From the NCBI GenBank assembly GCA_965224325.1, contig CBDCYT010000019.1:62001-126000 (forward strand): a stretch of DNA of 64,000 nucleotides. The letters run 5' to 3'. Made by a program: the position numbers and the translations under genes. The notes under the pieces are model-generated. The model was not told the origin of the DNA. It saw only the letters and a program-made list of their open reading frames with translations, and did no database searches. This stretch comes from CBDCMJ01 sp965224325. GTDB taxonomy: Bacteria > Chloroflexota > Dehalococcoidia > Lucifugimonadales > UBA3495. Below are positions 44,101 through 51,057 of this stretch, piece after piece. Each line of letters starts with the position of its first letter. Position 1 is the first letter of the stretch.

Positions 44101-45801
44101 CTATTCCCGAACCGTGGACAAGCTTCATGGGACTACGGAAACCTAGAATGGTCAAGAAATCGCATTCGGCGGTCCGTGCTGGATGATGATTTTTTCTATT
44201 ACGTGATCGGTAGGGATTCCCGCTCGAATTGGCTAGCGCTAGGGCTTGATAAAGAACCCTGGAAATCCCCAGATGAGCGACTCCAATCCTTGGTATCGCG
44301 GATAGGCGAATCAGAACGATCGGCCTGGGAGGAATTTGAAGCAACTAAAGCGTCGCTGTCGAGAATTGAAATCGAATACCTGCGCCAACTCCGGTTTGCA
44401 GATGAGCCTGACGACGTTGCGAAAACATTGCGAGTGCCCATGAGCCAGGTTGATGATGAAGCTATTGAACAAGCTAGCATGGAAATGGATCTTGCCTACG
44501 AGCAAATGATGGCGAAATTTACTGACACGCATCGGAATGAGTGGGAATCCATACAGTCCGATTCGAACGACCTGCAAACAAGGGAAGGCCCGCGCTTTGA
44601 TAAGCGGTTGATTCAGAGATACATCCTTGGGCGTGCCTTCGATCTTGGCTGGACAACTGAACGCTTCGGGGCTTTCGACCGATTCGAAGTTGGTGATTCG
44701 GGAAGAGCCGCTTACAAGGCTGAACGCATCGGCAAGAAGTACCAGTGGATCGCCTACCACGAAATTCTCGCCTATATCGCAGACCGTTACCAGTACCGAA
44801 AGGGGTACGGTGGTAATTGCACCCAACAACCATACGAAGGGCCTTGGCAGGAATTTCTCAGAGACATTGACCCCTCCTGTGCCCTCAAGTCTATTCCTGG
44901 CGGTACATCATGGGGGCCCCACAGTGCGTCTTGGTGGGGGAGGGAAGAATTTAACGAATGGCACGAAAGCGTTAGCCATCAAGATTGGCTGGTTGACCAC
45001 CAAGGAATCCCCCAAATTGAGCCACTTCTGGAAGTGATCAATCCGAAGGACGGAACGCACTGGCTGAACGTGAACGGGAGCTTTGTTTGGCAACAACCCT
45101 ATCCCGCCGACCAGTCGCCTTACGACCAAAACAGGAGAGAACTGTGGATTGGAATCACGGGCTACTTCGTTGCATCCGAGGAGGCGGAATCGTTCACGTC
45201 ATGGGCAAAGTCAGTCGACTTCTGGGGAAGATGGATGCCGGAACCTTCGACGTTATCTCCAGTTTACCTCGGAGAGTATTGTTGGTCTGCCGCCTACGAG
45301 TATTTGTCCTCAGACTTAGAGAATTGGGTCAAACCGGAATCGCGAGATGGAGGAGAATGTCCTGTGAGCATTCAATGCGCCTCCTTTAGATACTTCGCTG
45401 AAAAGGCTGGGTTCGACTGTTCCGTGGAAGACAGTTATACCCTGAACTTGCCGCATCAGGAGTTCATAAACCACTTGAGGCTCAAGTGGTCCTGCAACGG
45501 CGCGGATTATCTGGATGCTACTGGAGAACTGGCGGTTTTTGACCCTGCTGCGCATGAAACCGGCCCTACGGCCTTGCTTTTAAGTAAGGAATTTGTGGAG
45601 AGATACCAAAGAGAAAGGGGGGTGACCCTCTGTTGGGTAATTGTGGGAGAAAAATGGATCACAGGTGGTAACGCGATCGACAAGTATCATGGTTGTCAGA
45701 AAATGTCCGGTGCCTACCTGCATACAAAGGAAGGCATAGAGGGATTCCTTAACCACAACGTCGACATCCCGAAGGATAGCTCCCACGTTTCTTTCGGATA
45801 A
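41194..45801 (+). CDS. Avs-like STAND NTPase with N-terminal nuclease domain
   Basis: A 1535-residue single-gene candidate defence protein. The N terminus (AAAFEELCAQLARVES, HRKGSPDAGVECFCILPGG, EWGWQAKSFTTLG) is a restriction-like nuclease of the Cap4/Mrr kind with Asp, Glu and Gln-x-Lys. A P-loop STAND/NACHT module follows at about 353-362 (LLKGEAGTGKTHLLCDFA), Walker B at about 426 (ALVMIDALNEGNG) and a sensor-like VVLSVRSSYED. About 1000 helical C-terminal residues would sense the phage trigger, ending in a less repetitive domain (RRELWIGITGYFVASEEAES). I prefer the ATG at 41194 (GAGG site) over the TTG at 41179. Confidence 0.75.
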   Translation: MESLDWNGIRPLNGSQAAAFEELCAQLARVESPTDAKFHRKGSPDAGVECFCILPGGREWGWQAKSFTTLGASQVAQLDDSVRRALDKHPQLVRYFVCIPIDRPDARLPGQTSALERWESHAQKWQGWAQDRGMEVQFIWWGSSELIDRLSRSEHVGRLFFWFGKRGFNQDWFHKRWNEAVRAAGPRYTPEVHIDLPIAQDMERFSRSVFVFDEVKSLAIGVRRAHEGLMPLKGFFEQYGLQTDIDALSKATSAVLEALSELGPSPADLLPFPDIAKKANDGSVAVSQVMKRIRLLRQEQGGQSRENQTSRSYYQDPLRNLLNDLQRLHSSLREVVETCEHADSLANGQLLLLKGEAGTGKTHLLCDFAKSRIDTQLPTVLLMGQRFLSEDDPWVQLAQQLDLTGASTEQIVGALEAAAQASDCRALVMIDALNEGNGRKIWPAHLSSFLARLEKCSWIGVVLSVRSSYEDIVVPENVRDRAAFVTHHGFEGHEYDATRTFFAHYGLEFPSTPILQPEFGNPLFLKTLCKGLSGKGETRIPRGFHGITAVFNLHLDSINARLANDLDYNPGDNLVRDALDNISKCLMEVEHRWLPRPIAEKTINELLPGRGFSHSLYRGLVTEGVLVEDRTWCTDNSLEEVVFVSYDRLADHTIADFLLRINLDAAYPERAFADGGGLAYIQEKNWGIHQGILAALCIQVPEHTGQELVRLAPAALDYPGIREAFLESIVWRKLDAFSENTRAVMNELLQGEEIWGDLLDVLLSVSVVPGHPFNSDSLDQRLRQDSMPDRDSWWSIYLHRTWDTQGPVDRLVAWASALSSADDVEDSVVDLSATTLAWMFTTPNRFLRDRATKAMVALLTGRTEPTVRLIDRFADVDDPYVSERIYAAAYGVAMRSHDATAVGEMALSVYKHVFASGTPPVHILLRDYARGVIEHAIHMGSNVQIDERLIRPPYNSDWPSIPSEDYVEGLFPNRGQASWDYGNLEWSRNRIRRSVLDDDFFYYVIGRDSRSNWLALGLDKEPWKSPDERLQSLVSRIGESERSAWEEFEATKASLSRIEIEYLRQLRFADEPDDVAKTLRVPMSQVDDEAIEQASMEMDLAYEQMMAKFTDTHRNEWESIQSDSNDLQTREGPRFDKRLIQRYILGRAFDLGWTTERFGAFDRFEVGDSGRAAYKAERIGKKYQWIAYHEILAYIADRYQYRKGYGGNCTQQPYEGPWQEFLRDIDPSCALKSIPGGTSWGPHSASWWGREEFNEWHESVSHQDWLVDHQGIPQIEPLLEVINPKDGTHWLNVNGSFVWQQPYPADQSPYDQNRRELWIGITGYFVASEEAESFTSWAKSVDFWGRWMPEPSTLSPVYLGEYCWSAAYEYLSSDLENWVKPESRDGGECPVSIQCASFRYFAEKAGFDCSVEDSYTLNLPHQEFINHLRLKWSCNGADYLDATGELAVFDPAAHETGPTALLLSKEFVERYQRERGVTLCWVIVGEKWITGGNAIDKYHGCQKMSGAYLHTKEGIEGFLNHNVDIPKDSSHVSFG

Positions 45802-46169
45802 TATTAGGTTTTACGGATAATCAGGCCATCAATGCCATTCATAAGTTCTGTGCCGCGATTCCTCACCCGCGTTGTCCCCTCCGTCAGAACACCGACGGAT
45901 CCTGGGTGGGCCGAGGGCTGGAACCGAACAGCGGAATTCTCTCAGGACAGGCTGGACATTCACAACGTCCAAGAGATACTCAGACGCACCCCCGGCCGAG
46001 CAGGACATCATAGAGAAGTAGTGCTCCGGCGACCTATACGGGCAGTAGCGCCACTCCCAAAATTTCAAAGGAAGGCTTATGCCAGCCAGCAAGGAGTCTC
46101 TCTGGAGTGTCAAATTGGCTATAAAGGAAACGACCCTACCATCTGCCCCGGCCTACCGCGAACTCCGAA

Positions 46170-46310
46170 TCCCGATTCAGCCACCGGAAGCACTGCCACC
46201 GCCGCAATCGGTGCAAACTCGCGCCCGACTGCGTAATACAACACACAGCAAGTGGAATCCGACACCGGCGGGCACCGCAGGTTGGAATTTTAATTTCGCA
46301 ATCGTCTCAG
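46170..46310. repeat. Diverged interspersed repeat, copy 1
   Basis: Aligns by eye with 48333-48500: ACCGCCGCAAT, ACTCGCGC and the tail GGAATTTTAATTTCGCAATC against GGATTTTAAATTTCGCAATC. It surrounds the PIN toxin-antitoxin pair and the IS1182-type remnant together with copy 2, in the same orientation. Confidence 0.5.
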
Positions 46311-46560
46311 GTAAGGCCATAGCCTGCAACAAGAGTGCTTACCGGTACTGATGCCTTTTGCCAGCCCAGTACAGGAGTCTGACTAGGTTGACGTCAAGAA
46401 CCGAGCAGCGAGATTTCCTTTTAGTGACACTTACCACTGGCGCAGGCGCCTCCCCACGCGCGATGATAAAAGTGCCGCTGACAGACGGCGGCGCCGGCCA
46501 CGACCGACAAACGGCGCAGCCGACCTAGATGCCTGAAGCCTACGACCCCATTATCCACCC

Positions 46561-46587
46561 CTCTCCCTAAAGGGGGAGAGATTTTTG
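46561..46587 (+). terminator. Terminator-like hairpin
   Basis: CTCTCCCT pairs with AGGGGGAG around two A, then GATTTTT. No gene of that strand ends close by, so it may only insulate the following toxin-antitoxin operon. Confidence 0.45.
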
Positions 46588-46673
46588 CAGTCGTCTCAAC
46601 AGGCAGCCGCACCTGCCCAATTGCCAATATGAACTGTATAATGTGCAACTACTCACCAAGAGAGGCTCGTGTC

Positions 46674-47009
46674 ATGGCTTCAAGTTTCGACATGTCGCAG
46701 TTACCCGCATGGGCACAGGCATTAGCAGAAACATTGACCGCCGAACGACAGATCACTTTCGATGAACTGTTCATTGAACTGGTATGCAGCCACATCCGCT
46801 CTCCCCACCAGCGGATAGGCACCGAGTTCACTGTCCCACACCAGATGGCGCCCAGCCTGATCGGCAACGACTTCATGGTCGTGCGCCGCTCTCCCGACGG
46901 CGTAGTGCTCACTCCAAGCGACCCCATACCATTTGACGAAGCGTTGGCCGAATACCAAGAAAAGGTGTCCCCCCAAGACCCGATGTTCGAGACCCTGCTC
47001 GTCCAGTGA
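46674..47009 (+). CDS. Putative antitoxin of a PIN-domain pair
   Basis: A 111-residue protein (MASSFDMSQLPAWAQALAET, ERQITFDELFIELVCSHIRS, FDEALAEYQEKVSPQDP). No DNA-binding fold is obvious. Its stop overlaps the GTG start of a PIN toxin (GTGA), the usual antitoxin-first layout. ATG at 46674 with AGAGG upstream is preferred over earlier starts in an AT-rich leader. Function assigned by position only. Confidence 0.55.
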   Translation: MASSFDMSQLPAWAQALAETLTAERQITFDELFIELVCSHIRSPHQRIGTEFTVPHQMAPSLIGNDFMVVRRSPDGVVLTPSDPIPFDEALAEYQEKVSPQDPMFETLLVQ

Positions 47010-47437
47010 CGCTCCGCGTCGTGGTCGACACCAACATCGTACTATTCCAGCTCACCCCTGATCCCAGAGCCGGAAGCAGGCTATGGCACTGGTTTACGGA
47101 AGGCATTGTTCGCCCGGTTCTATCCCAGTACCTAGTAGACGAACTGAGGGAAAAGCTGGCATTGCCCAAATTCAGCCTCACACTAGCTACACAGGCGGCA
47201 ATCATAGCAGACTACCTCAGCTTCGCGGAGTTCGTAACGGACGTTCCTGCATCAGGTATCGAAAATCGAGACCCCAAAGATACAGCAATCCTCGACCTGG
47301 CGTTAGCTGCTGATGTGGACGCCCTGCTATCGGGGGACGGAGACCTCCTCGACCTCAACGGAGAGTTCAAGTTCCCAATCGTCCGCACATCGGGCCTGCA
47401 ACAGATGTTGCAACTGCGAACTGACACAGCAGAATGA
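47006..47437 (+). CDS. PIN-domain toxin (PilT/COG1569-like)
   Basis: A 143-residue PIN protein: LRVVVDTNIVLFQLTPDP (first Asp), VLSQYLVDELREKLALPKF (Glu) and GIENRDPKDTAILDLALAAD with VDALLSGDGDLLDL (two further Asp). The NRDPKD block is characteristic of COG1569 toxins. A predicted RNA endonuclease controlled by the upstream antitoxin. GTG start, translationally coupled. Confidence 0.8.
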   Translation: MTLRVVVDTNIVLFQLTPDPRAGSRLWHWFTEGIVRPVLSQYLVDELREKLALPKFSLTLATQAAIIADYLSFAEFVTDVPASGIENRDPKDTAILDLALAADVDALLSGDGDLLDLNGEFKFPIVRTSGLQQMLQLRTDTAE

Positions 47438-47625
47438 CCCCAACCGGACACCTCACCGCGTCCCAAAGAACCTCCGGGTCCAAACACCACCGAGTCATGA
47501 CTCTCACACAGTCCGCCGACGGGCTCGCCACCACGCGGGACGCACCGACGGCAAAGCCGCAAAGCTTCAGAACCGCAGACGGCTGGTTCGCCTACAACCT
47601 GACTGTCAACCTAGCGCAGATGTAG
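47434..47625 (+). CDS. Possible third small gene of the PIN operon
   Basis: A 63-codon frame whose ATG overlaps the PIN stop (ATGA). It reads SADGLATTRDAPTAKPQSFR and ADGWFAYNLTVNLAQM. No family recognised. The overlap suggests translation, but the composition is not decisive. Confidence 0.3.
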   Translation: MTPTGHLTASQRTSGSKHHRVMTLTQSADGLATTRDAPTAKPQSFRTADGWFAYNLTVNLAQM

Positions 47626-47829
47626 CGAAGCCGGCCTCAGAAGTACCAGAACAGGTTCTTGCGCTCGGTTGTACGACTTTTCAAATTCGTTTCAGATGCA
47701 GAACCAGTCGCTCCCATTGACTGGCGTCCGGCACGGCTCTCGTAAAGACAGAGACGAGATCAGGCTGCCTAGAAATCTGCCCGGAAAGCCTTGTCCGGGG
47801 AGATGAATGGGATGAATTTCGGCAGTGAG

Positions 47830-48290
47830 GCCGAGGCAACCAAGGCCAGGGGCATGACATGACCGAAGCCGCGCAGGGGGGAAGTCAAGGGCGGAACGGA
47901 TGGCCTTTGTGCTCAGGGAGCTGCCGACACTGCAACCGCCGCCGGCGCCACTTGGCAGGCCGGCCTTGGCCGCCACCAGGGTCAGGTTGGCCACCGTGGC
48001 CGCTAGGTACAGCTGGAATTTCGTCTTGGCGCGCCCGAAATAGCGGGACTGGCGGATGCCCAAATGGACCAGCCGGGCCAACCTGTGTTCCACCACCACC
48101 CGGCGCTCTGTTGCAATGCCCGGGCCTCCTGCAACAGGGACTCCTGGATCAGCACCCACCGTCCCTTCCTGCCTTTGGCCGGGATGCACTGGGACCGCAG
48201 TGGACATGTCATAAATTCGGACCCGTCGAACTGAAAGGCCCGCAAGCGGCGGACCCGCCCCTTCAGGGCAAATGCGTCCTCTCCAGCCCT
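47830..48290 (-). pseudogene. IS1182-family transposase C-terminal remnant
   Basis: In one frame GSEFMTCPLRSQCIPAKGRK and LIQESLLQEARALQQ; after a shift near 48130, VEHRLARLVHLGIRQSRYFG and AKTKFQLYLAATVANLTLVA. Together these are the C-terminal zinc-like Cys motif and end of IS1182-type transposases. The DDE core is missing and the frame is broken. Confidence 0.75.
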
Positions 48291-48332
48291 CCGCCAAGAG
48301 CCCCGGCGGCCCACCCAGCTCGCCGAAAACCC

Positions 48333-48500
48333 TTCATTCCGATTTCGCCACGGAAAACACCGCCGCAATGAGCGCACACTCGCGCGACTCATGCCGGGCT
48401 GCGCAACACGACATTCAGCATACTGAACTCGCCAAGTGTGGAAGTCCTAGAGCCGAGCGAGTCAGGATTTTAAATTTCGCAATCGACTCAAGTAGCTCGC
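48333..48500. repeat. Diverged interspersed repeat, copy 2
   Basis: Same orientation as the copy at about 46170-46310; the best-conserved part is ATTTCGCAATCG at about 48474-48485. It might be the outer end of a mobile element that once carried the intervening genes. Confidence 0.45.
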
Positions 48501-48723
48501 CAAGGGGCCGCGCTATCGTACTCTGATATCCAGCAAGAGGTGTTCCGGCGTCCAGATAAGAAAGCAGACTGCCTGGAACGGCGAACCCACAAGAAACCGC
48601 CCCAACAACCCTTCGGGCATCCACAGTGTCCACCTCCTAGAGGTCAAGAGCAGTTCACTTAGACCAACCGAGGGACTGGCAACCGCCGGTCTCTTTTTCT
48701 ATTCCCAAGAACTGGAGGGCGCC

Positions 48724-49158
48724 ATGGCCAGACCCTACATTCTCCCCATCGGATTCATAAGCCACGCCACGGAGGACGGTGTAATCTTCACTCTCTCAAA
48801 CGCCCAGGACTCAGCTGACCTCACGCGAGACACACCCGTCACTGTATGGCGATACTCCCCGGAACACCTAGCGTTCGCCAAAATCCGAGGACTCATAACT
48901 GCCGTAGGATATGTGACGGCGACATTCAGGACCGTCGAGTCCGCGACAGACCCCAGGTGGCCGGAGGAAGAAAGGATTCTGCGCGAGAAAACCCCGGTCT
49001 ACCTTGCCCTGGAAGACACCTTCGAGCCGCATCCGGGGCGCATGCTGACTCAGGAGAAGGCCAACAGGTTACGGAGCTTTGGCCAACAGTACAGGAACCT
49101 GAGGGGCGGCCGCCCACAGGGCGAGGCTCGCAACCACGGAGTCGACGAAGAACAATAG
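48724..49158 (+). CDS. Hypothetical protein of the recombinase module
   Basis: 144 residues: ARPYILPIGFISHATEDGVI, DTPVTVWRYSPEHLAFAKIR, a beta-rich small domain, and an Arg/Gly-rich tail. A GGAGGG site precedes the ATG. No family recognised. It is the first gene of a plus-strand run that leads to the serine recombinase at 51058. Confidence 0.5.
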   Translation: MARPYILPIGFISHATEDGVIFTLSNAQDSADLTRDTPVTVWRYSPEHLAFAKIRGLITAVGYVTATFRTVESATDPRWPEEERILREKTPVYLALEDTFEPHPGRMLTQEKANRLRSFGQQYRNLRGGRPQGEARNHGVDEEQ

Positions 49159-49247
49159 ACTGTAATCTCAATACCGCCAACGCCAAAAGCTTGACGAATA
49201 CCGTTCATTCTGAAAAACTATGAAGCTATACAGGCTTGGGGAATCAT

Positions 49248-49934
49248 ATGTTCAAAATGGCAACCCTTCCCGAGCAACGGAATACGATGGATCTCCCAGT
49301 GAATTGCGACAACTGCAGTACACCCATGACCACAGATGGGGTCAATTACTCCTGCCTGAAGAATGCGGAACTTGGACCGCACGTCTGTCCCACCTTGCCG
49401 GTCAATGCGGAAATGCTGGCGGTCCAGGTCACAACCCAACTGCTGAAAAGGCTCATGAATGACGTCATTGTCGCAGTGCTTACCGAGGATGTGCTGCGGG
49501 CGGCCTCGGAAATGTCGCGGACGCAACGCGAGAGGCTGCATAACAGCGAATCAGCAATCATGGAGTTGAATCATCTCAAAGAGGAAGCCCTCCGGCCAGT
49601 GGAACAGGACCTCACCACCTACCAGGAAGCAGCTGCGGAAATCCACCGCATATATGCCACTACGATGGGCCTGACCTACGAGTCACACATAGCTCAGGAA
49701 GAGCTGGATAAACTCGCTTTCATCAGCGATCCCGAGGGACTCAGAGAGGACGCCCGGGGCATGGCAGCCCATCTCGACGACGCAGACCCGAGCCAAACCG
49801 AGCAACTACTCAACATCTTCGTAAGCGAAGTACGGGTGGGCCTGGAATTGGCCGAGATCTTCTACACTCATCCGTTGCCGGATGATGAAAACCGACCAGA
49901 GGTTGAATCCGACCGGGTGGCACTGGCCACATAA
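49248..49934 (+). CDS. Orphan serine-recombinase tail: zinc ribbon plus coiled coil
   Basis: 228 residues. Residues 10-45 have paired cysteines (VNCDNCSTPMTTDGVNYSC, VCPTLPVNAEML), the zinc ribbon found after the Recombinase domain of large serine recombinases. It continues as the usual coiled coil (SEMSRTQRERLHNSESAIME) and end (AFISDPEGLREDARGMAAHL, LLNIFVSEVRVGLELAEIFY). The catalytic domain is absent, yet the frame is clean and has a GGGG site before ATG 49248. It may be a directionality or accessory factor for the recombinase at 51058, whose own tail contains AFLADPEGLRDTIQELG. Confidence 0.55.
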   Translation: MFKMATLPEQRNTMDLPVNCDNCSTPMTTDGVNYSCLKNAELGPHVCPTLPVNAEMLAVQVTTQLLKRLMNDVIVAVLTEDVLRAASEMSRTQRERLHNSESAIMELNHLKEEALRPVEQDLTTYQEAAAEIHRIYATTMGLTYESHIAQEELDKLAFISDPEGLREDARGMAAHLDDADPSQTEQLLNIFVSEVRVGLELAEIFYTHPLPDDENRPEVESDRVALAT

Positions 49935-50055
49935 CCCGGCCGGAACCGAAGGTAGCACCCGCCGTACCGGCTGCGTCTATCTGCCAGCACTGCTAACGCA
50001 TCTGGTTGGGTCCTGCCACCGGATAGCAGGTCTCAATCAGCTGAGGCGTATCGAA

Positions 50056-50427
50056 TCAACAGACGGGCACTCCGTCAAAGTCCTCAAACTCGGTGTCCCC
50101 ACTTTCGACCGCATCCCGGTCCACGAAGGCAACCTCGGGACCGGCATCCCCGTCGAATGCGACAACGTCGGAGTTCCCTGCCTCGTCCACCTTCTCGCCA
50201 TTGCCAGGCGACGATGAGTGAAAATCTCTGGCGACGCCGGGACTATCCTGTAGGCCCTCGCCCGCTTCCATTTGCTTCATCTGCCGGTATTTCTTGAGCC
50301 TCTTGGCAAAGAGCCAGTCATTCAGCACCTCCCTGGCCTCTTCAGGCAGAGAATATATGCTGTCTGATGCTTGAATCCTGCTGTCATTCTCACCTTGAGG
50401 AGCAGGATTTCCCTTTTTGTTAGTCAT
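50056..50427 (-). CDS. Hypothetical protein divergent from the XRE regulator
   Basis: From ATG 50427: MTNKKGNPAPQGENDSRI, SIYSLPEEAREVLNDWLFAK, RLKKYRQMKQMEAGEGLQD and an acidic Asp/Glu-rich tail (123 residues). The basic helix followed by an acidic tail is suggestive of a nucleic-acid mimic or binder, but I recognise no family. It is transcribed away from the XRE gene across a palindromic operator. Confidence 0.45.
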   Translation of the reverse strand: MTNKKGNPAPQGENDSRIQASDSIYSLPEEAREVLNDWLFAKRLKKYRQMKQMEAGEGLQDSPGVARDFHSSSPGNGEKVDEAGNSDVVAFDGDAGPEVAFVDRDAVESGDTEFEDFDGVPVC

Positions 50428-50474
50428 TTGATAGAATATCGTCGCTGGTAGTCCAGTGCTGTCCTTTCCTAGAT

Positions 50475-50493
50475 TGTGGGTTAACAACCCACA
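50475..50493. promoter_or_regulatory. Palindromic operator between divergent genes
   Basis: TGTGGGTTAACAACCCACA is a perfect 8-bp inverted repeat with a three-base centre. It lies between the minus-strand gene at 50427 and the XRE gene at 50558, next to an AT-rich TGATTATAGCACTATT promoter-like stretch. It probably binds the XRE repressor encoded next to it. Confidence 0.65.
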
Positions 50494-50557
50494 GTGATTA
50501 TAGCACTATTGCAGCATAAATCAGCCAGCTGAAAGCACGGTTCCAACGGAGGAAATC

Positions 50558-51037
50558 ATGCAAAGTATAGAACGTATGGTCGAATCCAGTCAAGCACTAA
50601 TGGACCCGCCTGGCAGCGACGGCCAGCACGACGAAATCCCGGCTGTTACCAGGGAACGCCCCCCGATCACCTCCGTACTCAGGCGCCTCAGGGGGACTCG
50701 AACCCTCAGGCAGGTGGAGGCCGATTCCGGTATATCCAATGCCTACCTGTCCAACATAGAGTCCGGAGCAAAGAGGCCCGGGGTCAAGATACTCTCCAAG
50801 CTCGCTGCGTACTACCGTTACCCGCTGGGTGACCTGCTACAGGCCGCCGGCCTGCCCTTCGACGAGCATGCCGCAGTGCTCGCGGACTCCAACGCCGAAC
50901 TCAACCGGATCTACGAGTTCGTGATCGCCGACCCCGACTTCATCCAGTACGCTAAGCCGGCCGGAATCCCGCCCGGGGACATGCAGCAATTCGTCGTTCG
51001 GATGTATGAGCATTACACGGGCAAGAAGTTGCTGTAA
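50558..51037 (+). CDS. XRE-family transcriptional regulator
   Basis: 159 residues with a helix-turn-helix at about 45-100 (LRRLRGTRTLRQVEADSGIS, NAYLSNIESGAKRPGVKILS) and a C-terminal helical part. GGAGG stands before the ATG. The recombinase gene follows after 20 bases, so the regulator probably controls both it and the divergent gene through the palindrome at 50475. Confidence 0.85.
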   Translation: MQSIERMVESSQALMDPPGSDGQHDEIPAVTRERPPITSVLRRLRGTRTLRQVEADSGISNAYLSNIESGAKRPGVKILSKLAAYYRYPLGDLLQAAGLPFDEHAAVLADSNAELNRIYEFVIADPDFIQYAKPAGIPPGDMQQFVVRMYEHYTGKKLL

Positions 51038-51057
51038 CCGCATACCGAGAGGTCGCT

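Larger units (their letters stand above)
45802..46673. other. Gene-poor region with repeats
   Basis: About 870 bases. Open frames are short and without recognisable motifs. It contains one copy of a diverged repeat (about 46165-46310; other copy about 48330-48500) and, at 46561-46587, a hairpin CTCTCCCT/AGGGGGAGAG followed by ATTTTT. Confidence 0.45.

Noticed and set aside
49882..50217. A plus-strand frame of 111 codons
   Set aside because: Mostly antisense to the better-supported gene at 50056-50427 and overlapping the end of the recombinase-tail gene.
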